Shown: positions 45,454 through 56,469 of the stretch, piece after piece | Position numbering within the stretch: position 1 is the stretch's first letter | Layout: the number at the start of each line of letters is the position of its first letter | Source: Trifolium pratense | Taxonomy: Eukaryota; Streptophyta; Magnoliopsida; Fabales; Fabaceae | Assembly: GCF_020283565.1 (NCBI RefSeq) | Contig: NC_060060.1 | Location: 10,478,001-10,542,000 of the forward strand | Length of the DNA stretch: 64,000 nt | Direction: 5' to 3' | Notes under the pieces: generated by a model | Databases searched by the model: none | The model's input: only the letters and a program-made list of their open reading frames with translations | Told to the model about the DNA's origin: nothing | Position numbers and translations under genes: made by a program

Positions 45454-46046
45454 GCTTAATTGCAGTTTTGACCCCCCCAAGTTTCAAAATTATGTGATTT
45501 TGGTCTCCCAAGTTTCAATTGTGCGATTTTGCCCCCCAAGTTTCAACTGTGCGATTTTGGCCCCCCAAGTTTACCCCATTTTGCATTTGCTAGCCCCCTG
45601 TTGACTTTTTTAACTAAAAATTATTCATGTGACATTTTAAAATTGAAAAATGTACTAATTTTTTTTTAATAAAATATTGAATAATTTTTTTTTATTTTTA
45701 AAAACAGTTTACAAAGTTTTAAAACATATTTTAATTTTTTATAAAAATATATTTTATTTTAAAACTTATTTTATTTTTAAAATTTTATAAACTATTTAAA
45801 AAAAACAATAATGATTAAACCTTTTAAAAATTAATACGTTTTTTAAAAACTTTTAAAAAAAAAAGAATTCCAACGGGGACTAGCTAATGCAAAAGGGGGT
45901 AAACGTGGGGGCCAAAATCGCAAAATTGAAACTTGGGGGCCAAAATGGCACAATTATCAAACTTAGAGGGTTAAAATCGCACAATTGAAACCTGAGGTCA
46001 AAATCGCACAATTGTGAAACTTAGGGGGCTAAAACTGCAATTAAGC
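45454..46046. mobile_element. inverted-repeat element with subterminal CCCCCAAGTTTC repeats (593 bp)
   Basis: The ends gcttaattgcagttttgacc and, reverse-complemented, ggcttaattgcagttttagc are inverted. Each flank holds three or four tandem units of about 30-35 bp containing ccccccaagtttcaa...gtgcgatttt (45470-45600), mirrored on the right (45890-46035). The interior is AT-rich and non-coding. It is probably a MULE-type non-autonomous element; poly-T flanks hide any target duplication. Confidence 0.65.
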
Positions 46047-46269
46047 CTTTTTTTTTTTTTTTTGAAAACTTGGTATCCGGCCTTTTCTTTTCTTTATTTC
46101 CTTTTTTCTATTCTTTTCTAATTATCATGTATGTTCATTTGAATCGTCTTATGCGAACTATATTGAAGATCATCGATGATTGTCAATAATAATGTCGATG
46201 AACATCAATAGTCGTTCACTGTCATCTTTTTCCGTTAGTCATTATTCAAAATAAAATTCCTTTTATATA

Positions 46270-46528
46270 CTCCCTCCGTCCCAATTTGATTGACACAGTT
46301 GACTATTGTGCACTATTCACACATGTTGTTTTGACCTTATTTTTCTACTAATAAACAAAAATAAATATTAGCATATAAGATGTTGTTTGATTCGTCTCGA
46401 TGAGTATTTTCAAAATATCAAATTTTTATAATTTTCACTATTATACAATTAAAAATATTAATTATCAAAGTTATGCATCGACATGCGTGAAACAGTCAAC
46501 TGTATCAATCAAATTGGGACGGAGGGAG
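46270..46528. mobile_element. Stowaway-like MITE (259 bp), CCGTCCCAATTTG family
   Basis: The ends ctccctccgtcccaatttga and their reverse complement are flanked by TA. Near-identical to 36822-37080. A third, 5'-truncated copy lies at about 47735-47912. Confidence 0.85.
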
Positions 46529-46662
46529 TAGTTGAAGATATGTCTGTTGACTAGACTCATTTACAATCGTACAATTAGTCGTTTAAAAGTTGCACTTGAA
46601 ATCGTGAACTTGATTGTAATGATCCATAAAATGAGAAGCAACATAACACATTTTATTCCTTT

Positions 46663-46835
46663 GGGTCTTGCTAACATGTGCCCTAAAGGCACACTTTAAT
46701 GGGCTTAAAATGGAAATTTTGCATTGGAAAAATAAAGATTTTGACTTTGTAAAAGTTGAATGCACAACTTTTGAGACTAATTTTCTACATTAAGTATCTT
46801 AAAATGTGCCCTTAGAACACATGTTAGCTTTTTCC
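46663..46835. mobile_element. Mutator-type MITE (173 bp), GGGTC/GCTAACATG family
   Basis: Flanked by the perfect 9 bp duplication tattccttt (46654-46662 and 46836-46844). The ends gggtcttgctaacatgtgcc and, reverse-complemented, ggaaaaagctaacatgtgtt are terminal inverted repeats. Confidence 0.8.
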
Positions 46836-46844
46836 TATTCCTTT

Positions 46845-48100
46845 TTAGAGGCAGAATGTTCATTGTATTCTTATAGTCCATTTACTAATCAAATTATGAT
46901 CATATACTTTAGTCCAAAGTCATTGATTGAAATGCTTAAACATCTTGATAATAATGTGCTTAGAGGCTCTATTCTAGAGGAATTTCTTGACTTGGTTGGA
47001 TAAATTGAAGAAGTATAAAAATAATGCATTTCACACATTTATATAAAGATTAAAATTGTTGGTTCTTTTATGGAATTTAAAACCCATCTCAAGAAAACGT
47101 ACGCATGCTTGTTTGGTTTTTTCAAGAAACAATATCTCTGTTTCAGTAACATGTGATTTTCTGGTTTGGAGTATGCTAGATCTACATCTACATTGGGGAC
47201 ATTGGGTTTATTAGCATTTAAGATTGGCCCAATCCAACAAATGATCTTGTTTGCATATTTAATTTTAATTTGGGCCATTCAAAAAAAAAGTTTAGGACAA
47301 TTTTTAATTGTACCCTACACATATAAAGATATAAACCAATAAGACCCTGCAAAAACAACCAAAATGCCTCAGTTCTTGTGTAAAAATAATAATTATGACT
47401 CAGCCCGAACTCAAGTCCTTGGACACTCTTAGCTTCCATCATTTTCATTGCGGATTAAGGTCAATTATGACTCATAGCTTGGGGGCAATTACTTGTTCAC
47501 TAGAGTGATCGAGTTTAATTTTATGCCTCTAATTAATTGATACAAGTATTATCTTTTATGGATTTCCTTATTTAATAATAGCAATATTAGAGTAAATTTG
47601 AGCTATATCTTTCCTTTTGGAAGTGTTCACGGTGGTCATGGTGGTGGAGAATGGAGATGCAGCCGGATGTCTCCCTCCACGATCACTATCACCTAAACAT
47701 TAATGATTAGGCACAACCAATAAAATTAGAATATAATTTTATTAGTATATAAGATATTGTTTGATTTGTTTTGATGAGTACTTTCAAAATATCAAAATTT
47801 TATAATTTTTACTGATAGACAATTAAATATATTAATGATCAAAATTGTGCATTGACATACATACAGTAGCCAAACTAGTTCTTATATTTTGGGACGGATA
47901 GAGTATATTATAAAAAAATATATTATAAAAGAAAAAAAAAACTTCATTACTAGCTTTTCGAATATCAAACGGGTGATGATGTCAAACAAAATACATTAGT
48001 ACTTGTTAATTTTGAAAAGTTGTTAAATAGTGCTATGAAGTATTGGTTAAAGAATTAAAAGTAAGAATTTGTATAGTAATTTTTTTTATAGTATTTTTTT
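46845..48100. other. intergenic with a truncated Stowaway copy
   Basis: No gene seen. 47735-47912 matches the inner and right part of the 259 bp Stowaway family (ending gggacggatagagta). From about 47930 the sequence resembles 60790-61100, the left edge of the duplicated kinase block. Confidence 0.45.
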
Positions 48101-48942
48101 TTGAAAGGGTGTAATAATTTTTTTTTTAATGTAAACTATATTACATTATCTTCAAATGTTGAGAAGCCACTTGAATGTTCGATTCCAAATATTGCTACAA
48201 GTTGTAGTAAAATTGTTGTACAAATAGACCCTATTGTTGATTACATTATAAGGTCTAAGGAGACTATGACTTCTATGTTTATGGGAGACGTCTTAAATCA
48301 CGAGAAAGAGATTCCTTTTATTTCTATTGAAGCAACTCATGTTTGTGTTCAAGATAGTGCATCTTCGAGTGGCGTGGCTTCCCCTATTGTAGGAGATGTC
48401 CTAAACCTTGAGAATGAAGTTTTTTTGTGAAGAGTTGCCTGAGGAAGATGAAGTGATAGCAGACTCAATTCCTTTGGAAAACCAGGCAAAGTCCATAGTG
48501 GTGTCGGAGTCAAACTTTAGTGCAAATGTTATTCATGACATGCAAGTCTTAGGGCTTCTAAATGCCCCTTTTGCGGTCCAGCAAACTATGGATTTTCTGA
48601 GTAATTCTTGAGATAACATGACTCAAAAGGAAGAGATTGTTGATTCTGTTGGAAACTTGAATCAACAATTTCAGTTGGTGGTCCCAAAAAAGGGGAAGAA
48701 CAAGTTCAAGCAGAAACCAACAGATGCTAGTAAAGGATTCAAGTGGTGCTTTCAACCGTTAGTTAGCTTGACGAACGTTGTTCCTCCTGTGTTTTTCCAG
48801 TTCTTTTCGCTTTTATCTTTTATTGTCCGTCTTTCTTTTATTTGAGGGTTTTGGTTTTTTTCCCTCCTCTTTTTTTATTTCCTTTAATATATGTTTTGGG
48901 TGTTGTTGCGGGTGTTCCCTGTGCACCCAAAAAAAAAATAAT
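48101..48942 (+). pseudogene. probable internally deleted LINE (ORF1 tail plus 3' UTR)
   Basis: Open but broken frames translate to a hydrophilic protein (VEKPLECSIPNIATSCSK ... NQQFQLVVPKKGKNKFKQK) with a frameshift near 48428 and a TGA at 48609-48611. The KKGKNKFKQK-type basic patch is typical of gag-like ORF1 proteins of plant LINEs. A T-rich region and ggtgttccctgtgcaccc follow, directly followed by a run of ten A residues at 48930-48940. This is consistent with a poly-A-tailed retroposon that lost ORF2 (endonuclease and RT). It sits inside the duplicated kinase block and is absent from the second copy, so it inserted after that duplication. The family assignment is tentative. Confidence 0.4.
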
Positions 48943-49619
48943 AATACTTTTTAGTTCCTTAACTAATATCCCACATCACATGTACTACTTAGCATTATCC
49001 TATGAATAGATAATATTTTGAAACAAAATAAATATCAACCTTAAGTTTGAAACTTTTTTTTATATTATAAGTTTGAATTTTTTTTTTATAAATTAAGAGC
49101 ATCTAGGCATCAAGGGTTGAATAGACATTCCAACGAAGTTGGCACACCTAAACACTCTCATATCCTATACCTATATGTCATATTAATATAAATAAAAATA
49201 GAAAAAAAATGTACATGGATAACTTTGAAACTTTGAACAAAGGATATCTTATCGATAAATAATTTAAGTTTGAAACTTTGAATAAAGGATAAATTTCAAA
49301 GTGCAGTCAACAAACCATTCAATTATCTAAATCACAAATTCAAGTATAAGTATAAGTATAACTAAGCTATCAGTTTGTTATTAATCTACGATTAATCAGG
49401 AATTTAGGTTAATTCTATCTTTTAAATAAATATTCTATCTTTTAAATTGACTAACTAAACATCTACACATACGGCTGAGAAACGTGTTTTAAATATTTCC
49501 TATTCATTAGCCTCCATTATAAATTTCCTCATTAAGTCTTTGAATTATCAATATAAACAAATTCTTCAAAGAGTTGTTTCATAGTATTTCCTATTCATTA
49601 GCCTCAACCTAATACAAAG
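48943..49619. other. upstream region of the disrupted kinase gene
   Basis: From about 49010 this matches 61220-61655 upstream of the intact kinase (aaataaatatcaaccttaag, gtgcagtcaacaa, ttcctattcattagcctcc). The duplicated unit therefore included the promoter. Confidence 0.7.
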
Positions 49620-50547
49620 ATGAATTGGGTTCGTGGTCGCTTGTTAGGGAGTGGAAGTTTTGCTACCGTCAACTTAGCTACCGTCAACTTAGCTACACAC
49701 ACAAACAATTCCGATAACTTTCCGTCTATCACCGCCGTCAAATCCTCTGATATTTGCTATTCTCATTTTCTCCAAAAGGAGAAACAAATACTCGATCATT
49801 TAGGATCATCACCATATATCATCAATTATTTTAGCGATGATCACACTTTCGAAGATGGAGAAGAGTGGTATAATATTTTTCTAGAGTATGCAGCCGGTGG
49901 CACTCTCTTTGCACTACTAGAAAAATCTTAAATACCGACGGGCAAAATCTGTCTCTAAAATGCAAATATTCCGTCACTAAATATGTTAGAGACAGAATTA
50001 GAGACGGATTTGATTCTGTCTTTAATTTCCTCGTCTCTAAACTATCAGAGACGGATTTTATATTCTGTCTCTGATTGGAGACGGAATTTATCCGTCACTA
50101 CCAAATAAAAATTTGTCTCTAAACATTGAATTCAAAACACAATAATCCGCCTCTATTGGAGACAGAATTATCCGTCTCTATATTCAAATAATTATGTCTC
50201 TAAAATTCCGTCTCTAAACATAGAATTCCGTCTCCATAGAGACAACACATTTTCCGTGTCTAATAATTATTATTTTTTGTCTGTTTAGTAATTATAAATG
50301 CTTATACAATTTTTTAAATATTAATTTTTATTTACTCTATGTAATTCATATAATTCTAGAATGTGAGAATATTAAAAAAAAAAATCGACACCAAATTTGC
50401 AAATTAACATAAAAATGTATGTCATTCTTACAAAGTATCAAATGCGCTACTACGGCACTACATAATAATATCAAACTTAAAGTTGTCCAACACAAAAAAA
50501 TACATATAATTGATTTAACGAAAATACATAAGGGAAAATAACTAAAA

Positions 50548-50640
50548 CTAAACTTCACTGGATTTCAAAGATTCTTTGATAGTGGCTGCTTGAGATCCTA
50601 ATCCAAATATGTTTCCCTTCTTGTTAATGCCTCCAACCAC
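50548..50640 (-). pseudogene. possible En/Spm-type transposon protein C-terminal remnant
   Basis: The minus strand reads VVGGINKKGNIFGLGSQAAT followed by IKESLKSSEV and a stop at 50548-50550. A G..K.G.I.GLGS block before the C-terminus is what I recall from plant 'Ptta/En/Spm' transposon proteins. Upstream minus-strand sequence to about 50820 is CT-poor and exon-like but has no long frame. The remnant's location inside a CACTA element supports the call. Confidence 0.4.
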
Positions 50641-51874
50641 ATGTATATACTATCATCATCAGATTGTTGGCTATGTTGTCTGCTATCCTCACCTCTTTGA
50701 GAGTTTCTCTCAAACAATTTAGTTTATGCAGATCCATCTCCTCTCATCATGTAGAGAAGCAACTCTTAGCTCTTCCTCTAGCTCTACCAAAGTTTATGCA
50801 ACTCTCTGAAACCAATTCAAAATCAAATATTAGCAATTAGCATAATATGTGCATGAATTAACTACATTGTTGTCAAATTATATAAGTGTAGGAACTAACT
50901 AACATTATGTGAATTAAAAATATAGAATTTGAAAGAAGGTGACAAGTTTTAATGGCATAACTTTTAAGTTGGTCTGGAACAAATTTTCCTTCCTGTATCC
51001 TTCACTTGGTCATGGAACTCTTTGGGAAGTCTAGAGTATAAATTTGAAAAAGTGTTTAGGTTTATTTTTTTTGACGCAATGGTGTTTAGGTTTATTAAAA
51101 CAATATAATCAAATGATAGGATACTTACCAAATGACATGATGTGGAGGTTAGAATCAAATCATTGTCTACTATCGATCAATTAGATGTTAGACGCTTGTG
51201 GTATAAAACCAGTTTTGGGATACCAATTATTGACCAGAAAGAAGCACAGATAATTAAATATTGGAAAATGACAATATTCAATATATAGTTTTCTACATTT
51301 GTAATATTGGCATGCTGAATTTATTAGATGTTGGATATCAGTTCAAGAAATTGTGCATCACTCTAGTCCTTGAAAACTATAACATTCAGTTTCTTCACTG
51401 CAAACAGATACAAGGATCATTCCAAAGATTTTAAGCATGTGAAGCCCCAATAAAAAAAACCCATTATCTTGAGAATGAGAGAGATAAACGACACTTACAA
51501 GGTAAAACTAAAACTAAAATTGATTTCAGACTTCATAGAAATGAGCAAACAAAAACACACAAATTTGACCCTCACATTTTCCACAAAGTTAAAGTAGTCA
51601 TAGACACAAACAAACAAAGGAAGATGAGTGGAGGAAGAAGAAAACCATTGTTGTCGTTCGAAATCTGACCCTAACGCCCAAAACATCTTCAAATATGTGT
51701 TCTACTGAACTTTCTATTCTCCTCTTAACTTACGCGGCATCAATTCTTGCATTCCTGGATGTTTTAGGGTTTAAGAGATTAAGAGGAAAGGGCCTACTAA
51801 TAGAAAAACTGTAAACTCAGAAAACCTAGATCTATTGTTTAACGAGAAAAGAGATAAAACCTGAACCATCAGCG

Positions 51875-51879
51875 TTGTC
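51875..51879. repeat. target-site duplication of Copia 2 (left)
   Basis: ttgtc, repeated at 56465-56469. Confidence 0.85.
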
Positions 51880-52075
51880 TATAAAGGAATGAATAAAGTT
51901 GTATATTGCATTACTTTTGAGAGTTTACAAGAGGTGTATATATACACAAGTATAGTAACCTAATTGGAGTAAATTAAGGAACAAATATCTCCAACAACTG
52001 AGGTGATTGACTCTATAGACTTTATACAAATCCAAAATAATAATGATAATAATTAAATACTAATTATGATTGATA
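51880..52075 (-). repeat. 3' LTR of Copia 2
   Basis: 196 bp, apparently identical to 56269-56464. Confidence 0.93.
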
Positions 52076-55000
52076 TCCTCCCGCAAGTTGGGCGACCAGG
52101 AAGAAAGATGCAACTTGGATAGTAGAAACTCGAACCGAGGGCGAAGCAGAGGCTTGGTGAGAATGTCAGCAAGCTGGTCGTTGGTAGAGACGAAGGAAAC
52201 ACGAAAACGGCCACGTTGAACGTTTTCACGGACAAAGTGATAAGCTAAGGCTATGTGCTTCATTCTGGAGTGGAAGACAGGATTAGCACTCAGATGTGTA
52301 GCACCAAGATTGTCGCAGTAGATGACAGGACCAGCTGTAGGAGTGTGACCAAGTTCAGTGAACAAAGAGAGTACCCAAAGGAGTTCACTGGCCGTGTCGG
52401 CCAAGGCTTTATACTCAGCTTCAGTGGATGATCGAGCAACCGAGCGTTGCTTGCGGGAACTCCAAGAGATGGGGGTGTCGCCAAGATAGAGCAGGTAACC
52501 AGTGGTAGAGATATAATCATCTTTGTCACCCGCCCAGTCCGCATCTGAGTACGCATGAAAGGTCAGGGGAGCAGTCGCGGAGATGAAAATGCCTTTGTCG
52601 CAAGAGCCGGCCAGATAGCGAAGTAGGTGCTTGAGAGCCAACCAGTGCATGGTGCTCGGGTTCTGCATGAACTGAGCAAGTTTGTTGGTCGCGAAGGCAA
52701 TGTCTGGTCGAGTAAGACTCAAGTATTGGAGACTTCCAACTAGTGCTCGGTATTCAGTCGGGGAGGGCAAGGGATCACCAGAGTTTTTGAGCAGCGGAGG
52801 AGTTGCAGTTATTGGAGTGGACGCTGGTTTAGCTTCTGTCATGCCCGACTTTTGAAGGAGATCAGTGATGTATTTCCGTTGTGAAAGAAACATGCCCGCA
52901 GCGGAAGGAATGACTTCAACACCCAGGAAATAATTGAGATAGCCAAGATCTTTCAATGAGAAACGGGCAGCAAGTGTAGCAATGAGACGAGACAATTCTG
53001 TCGAGGAGCTCCCCGTAACAATGATGTCGTCGACATAGACGAGCAAGTATAGTGTCGTGCGTGGTGTCCGCTGAATGAACAAAGAAGCATCGGCGGTGGA
53101 GTTGACGAAGCCAATGGAGAGCAGGAATACACGAAGTTCCATATACCAAGCGCGAGGAGCTTGCTTTAACCCGTAGAGCGCCTTTTTTAGGCGACAAACA
53201 TGATCAGGAAAGCTTTTGTTAACAAAGCCAGGTGGTTGAGCCATGTAGACCTCCTCGTTGAGCGTCCCTTGAAGAAAGGCATTGTTAACATCAAGCTGGC
53301 GGACGGACCATCCTTGTCGAACTGCCAAGGCGAGGATGATCTGAATTGTCACTGGTTTGACGACGGGGCTAAAAGTTTCTGTGTAGTCACAACCAGGGCG
53401 TTGATGGAAACCTTTAGCGACCAATCGAGCCTTGTACCTATCAATGGACCCATCTGGATTTCTCTTGATGCGAAAGACCCACTTACAACCAACCAAATTC
53501 TGAGCAGAGGAACGACCAACGAGTTCCCAGGTGTTGTTGCGATGTAGGGCATCAAATTCAGCCAACATGGCGGAACGCCAGTCCGGATCACGAAGGGCTT
53601 GGGTAATAGTACCAGGTTCCATCGGGGATGAGGGACGGACATGGAGGTTGAGTTTGTGGATGGGTTTGACGATGTTGTTTTTGGACCGGGTGATGATCCC
53701 ACCGCCATGAGGTTCAGTGGTCGTTGTGGGGGGAGATGTCGTTTGTGGTTGTGGGAGCAATATTGGCTGTATGGAGGAAGGGGGGTCATTACTGGTCATT
53801 TCATTGCTCGTTGTATTTGAGGACGAGGATTGGGATGTGGTCGGGGAGGAAATGCCAGACGGGGAGGGAGGCTCAACAAGTGAGGTATCCGGGGATGTGG
53901 GGTTGGTGCTCGCAGTAGGTGGAGCGATGGTCGGCAAGACGGGCAGTTGGAGTGGACCAGTCTGTGAGGTCGTGGACGTGGTCGGTTGGGCCACCAATGA
54001 ACGGAAAGGGAATTCAGTTTCGACGAACTTAACATGGCGAGAGGTGTAAATCCGTCCAGTTGAAGGATCGAGGCATAGATATGCATGTTGATCAGCTGAG
54101 TAACCTACAAAAACACACATAGTAGACTTTGGAGCAAGTTTATGGTTAGCATAAGGTTTAATCCAGGGAAAACACAGACATCCAAAACATTTTAATTTAT
54201 GATAATCCGGACTAATGCGGAGGAGTTGAGAGTAAGGTGATTGGTGCCCGAGGATTGGGGTAGGGAGACGGTTAATGAGGTAGGCTGCAGTGGTCATGGC
54301 GTGAGGCCAGTAGGTGAGAGGAAGGCCAGCGTGGTGAAGGAGGGAGAGACCGGTTTCGGCAATGTGCCGATTCCGCCGTTCAGAGATGCCATTGTGTTCG
54401 GGTGTATGAGGGGGAGTGGTGTGGTGACTTATGCCATGAGTACTTAGAAAGGAACGAAGACCAATGTATTCGCCACCATTGTCAGTGTATAGGACTTTTA
54501 TTTTGTGGTGGTAGAAGTTTTCAACTAGTGTTTTGAATTTGGGAAAAATAGATTGCACATCAGATTTTAGTTTCATGGGATATAGCCATATATAGCGAGT
54601 ATAATGATCAACAAACAAACAATAGTAACGAAGACCATCAATAGATAAAACAGGGGAAGTCCATACATCAGAAAAAATTATTTCTAATGGATAAGTAGAT
54701 GTAAGAGTAGATTCATGAAAAGGAAGTTTATGACTTTTATTAATTTGGCATGAATTACAATCTGATTGCGGAAATTTATTTGAACCTAAAGAAAAATGCT
54801 GCTGAATAAATTTAAAGATGGAAGTTGAAGGGTGTCCAAGCTTGTGATGCCAGGAAGCAGAGGATTCCACTTGGACGGTGTGGGCGGAAGGTGAGGTCGT
54901 GGGCAACAGATAAAGTCCATTCACACATGAGCCTTTATGGGTTGTTTGGCGTGTCTGCAAGTCCAAGACATAAAAAGAGTTTGGTAAGAAAACAACGGCA

Positions 55001-56178
55001 GAGTTAGTTTGTTTGGTGAGTTGAGAGACAGAAATGATTTGTTGTTTCATGGAGGGAACATAAAGAGCATTAGACAAGGATAAATCATTAATTAAAAGTG
55101 TTCCAGAGTGAGAGATGTTTAAACCTGAACCATTCCCCATGAAGAGGGAGTCGGGGCCAGTGTATGGATGGTGAAGTGCCAAATTTGTAAGGTCGTTGGT
55201 CACATGATGTGTTGCTCCACTGTCGAGCAGAAAACCAGGCGAGGATGTGCCAGCAGTAGCGGTGTGGGCCTGGGCCTGGCCAGTGGTGCTCGGAGAAGAA
55301 CGAGGAGGTGCGGGGACACTGGGGTGTTGGGTCCGAAAGAGTTGGCAGTTAGCGAGGACGTGTCCCTTGGTGTTGCACCATTGACATCGACCAAGGAATG
55401 GTTTGCGATCACCTGGGCGTTGGTTGGTCGGTGCAGGTGCTTGACTTGGTCGAGGCTTGTTGTTGGTCGACCGTGCTTGAGCGTGCAGCGCAGTAACAGG
55501 AGCAGGTGATTGGCGTTGAGCAGCAGCAAGAGAGAGTTCCTGGATGAGGAGCTTTTCGAGGAGATCATCAAAGGTGATTGGAGTGTCCCTTGCGTTGACC
55601 CCATCAATGACTGCTCGGTAACCGTCATCAAGGCCGCGCAAAACATGGTCGGTCATGTCCTCGACGGAGACAGCAGATCCGAGAGAGGCGAGGAGATCAG
55701 CAGTTTGCTTCAGAGAGTGCATGTAGGTCGTGATGGATTGAGTACCTTTCGAGGCCATCCGAAGACGTTCCTTGAGTTGTTTAAGGTGACTGCGGGAGGC
55801 TTTGGCATAGGTGTTCTTGAGAAGCTCCCAGAGGTCGTGCGAGGTCTTCGTCTGGGACACCAAGGAGGCCACCTCGTCGGAAAGAGTGGTGAGGATGGCA
55901 CCATAGATGAGACGATCCTGGCGACGCCATGTTTGAAAAGCAGGGTTTGGTGATGTTACCGGAGGCGTTGCGGTGGTGGTGATCGTTGCTGTCGGCGCAG
56001 GGAACGATCCATCAGTGTATTTGAGTAGATCAAAACCATCAAGGAAGGCTTCTACCTGGAGTTTCCAATTGAGGTAATTGGTAGGGAGAAGCTTGGTGAC
56101 ACCGCTGAGGGTGATACACGCAAAGGGTTTGGAGGGTTCATAGGGGTTAGCTATGGAGCGAGAGCCATCAGAAGTCAT
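52060..56178 (-). CDS. Copia 2 gag-pol polyprotein
   Basis: A single uninterrupted frame of 1,372 residues from the ATG at 56178 (MTSDGSRSIANPYEPSKPF); the frame is open further upstream but without an ATG. Domains in order: UBN2-type gag (LPTNYLNWKLQVEAFLDG), a zinc knuckle (CQWCNTKGHVLANC), aspartic protease (LLDSGATHHVT), integrase (HKLGHPS, FSDVWTSP, YTDNGGEYIG, ERRNRHIAETG), reverse transcriptase (GCKWVFRIKRNPDGS, LVYVDDIIVTG) and RNase H (YSDADWAGDKDDY, SSTEAEYKALAD, YCDNLGATHLSANPVFHS). The catalytic residues I can check (protease DSG, integrase D..D..E, RT YVDD, RNase H SDAD/TEAE/DN) are all present. The RT and RNase H motifs resemble the Ale/Retrofit group, which is tentative. The last residues read into the 3' LTR. 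Confidence 0.95.
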   Translation of the reverse strand: MTSDGSRSIANPYEPSKPFACITLSGVTKLLPTNYLNWKLQVEAFLDGFDLLKYTDGSFPAPTATITTTATPPVTSPNPAFQTWRRQDRLIYGAILTTLSDEVASLVSQTKTSHDLWELLKNTYAKASRSHLKQLKERLRMASKGTQSITTYMHSLKQTADLLASLGSAVSVEDMTDHVLRGLDDGYRAVIDGVNARDTPITFDDLLEKLLIQELSLAAAQRQSPAPVTALHAQARSTNNKPRPSQAPAPTNQRPGDRKPFLGRCQWCNTKGHVLANCQLFRTQHPSVPAPPRSSPSTTGQAQAHTATAGTSSPGFLLDSGATHHVTNDLTNLALHHPYTGPDSLFMGNGSGLNISHSGTLLINDLSLSNALYVPSMKQQIISVSQLTKQTNSAVVFLPNSFYVLDLQTRQTTHKGSCVNGLYLLPTTSPSAHTVQVESSASWHHKLGHPSTSIFKFIQQHFSLGSNKFPQSDCNSCQINKSHKLPFHESTLTSTYPLEIIFSDVWTSPVLSIDGLRYYCLFVDHYTRYIWLYPMKLKSDVQSIFPKFKTLVENFYHHKIKVLYTDNGGEYIGLRSFLSTHGISHHTTPPHTPEHNGISERRNRHIAETGLSLLHHAGLPLTYWPHAMTTAAYLINRLPTPILGHQSPYSQLLRISPDYHKLKCFGCLCFPWIKPYANHKLAPKSTMCVFVGYSADQHAYLCLDPSTGRIYTSRHVKFVETEFPFRSLVAQPTTSTTSQTGPLQLPVLPTIAPPTASTNPTSPDTSLVEPPSPSGISSPTTSQSSSSNTTSNEMTSNDPPSSIQPILLPQPQTTSPPTTTTEPHGGGIITRSKNNIVKPIHKLNLHVRPSSPMEPGTITQALRDPDWRSAMLAEFDALHRNNTWELVGRSSAQNLVGCKWVFRIKRNPDGSIDRYKARLVAKGFHQRPGCDYTETFSPVVKPVTIQIILALAVRQGWSVRQLDVNNAFLQGTLNEEVYMAQPPGFVNKSFPDHVCRLKKALYGLKQAPRAWYMELRVFLLSIGFVNSTADASLFIQRTPRTTLYLLVYVDDIIVTGSSSTELSRLIATLAARFSLKDLGYLNYFLGVEVIPSAAGMFLSQRKYITDLLQKSGMTEAKPASTPITATPPLLKNSGDPLPSPTEYRALVGSLQYLSLTRPDIAFATNKLAQFMQNPSTMHWLALKHLLRYLAGSCDKGIFISATAPLTFHAYSDADWAGDKDDYISTTGYLLYLGDTPISWSSRKQRSVARSSTEAEYKALADTASELLWVLSLFTELGHTPTAGPVIYCDNLGATHLSANPVFHSRMKHIALAYHFVRENVQRGRFRVSFVSTNDQLADILTKPLLRPRFEFLLSKLHLSSWSPNLREDINHN

Positions 56179-56268
56179 GGGAGGCAAAGGGTTACGGCAA
56201 ACGGAGAAAAAAAAAACGGCGTTTTCTGGTTTAACAGGGTAGGGCTGGAACGTTACCAACTGATACCA

Positions 56269-56464
56269 TATAAAGGAATGAATAAAGTTGTATATTGCAT
56301 TACTTTTGAGAGTTTACAAGAGGTGTATATATACACAAGTATAGTAACCTAATTGGAGTAAATTAAGGAACAAATATCTCCAACAACTGAGGTGATTGAC
56401 TCTATAGACTTTATACAAATCCAAAATAATAATGATAATAATTAAATACTAATTATGATTGATA
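56269..56464 (-). repeat. 5' LTR of Copia 2
   Basis: 196 bp, with TA...TA ends. It contains a tatatacacctc TATA-like region on the coding strand. Confidence 0.93.
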
Positions 56465-56469
56465 TTGTC

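Larger units (their letters stand above)
51880..56464 (-). mobile_element. Copia LTR retrotransposon 2, apparently intact (4,585 bp)
   Basis: The element is on the minus strand, with its 5' LTR at 56269-56464 and 3' LTR at 51880-52075. Both are 196 bp and, read by eye, identical. The 5 bp duplication ttgtc flanks it. The LTRs begin TATCAATC and end CCTTTATA on the coding strand, so they have TA...TA ends instead of TG...CA. The primer site tggtatcagttgg (56256-56268) directly abuts the 5' LTR. The polypurine tract gcgggagga (52076-52084) directly abuts the 3' LTR. With one long open polyprotein frame, this is a candidate for a recently or currently active element. It is nested inside the CACTA transposon. 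Confidence 0.95.

Noticed and set aside
53200..55953. Plus-strand open frames of 100-147 codons
   Set aside because: These are antisense shadows of the Copia 2 polyprotein; its high GC third positions leave the opposite strand open.
56179..56259. Extension of the Copia 2 polyprotein upstream to 56259
   Set aside because: The frame is open, but there is no ATG before 56178 and the region overlaps the primer binding site.
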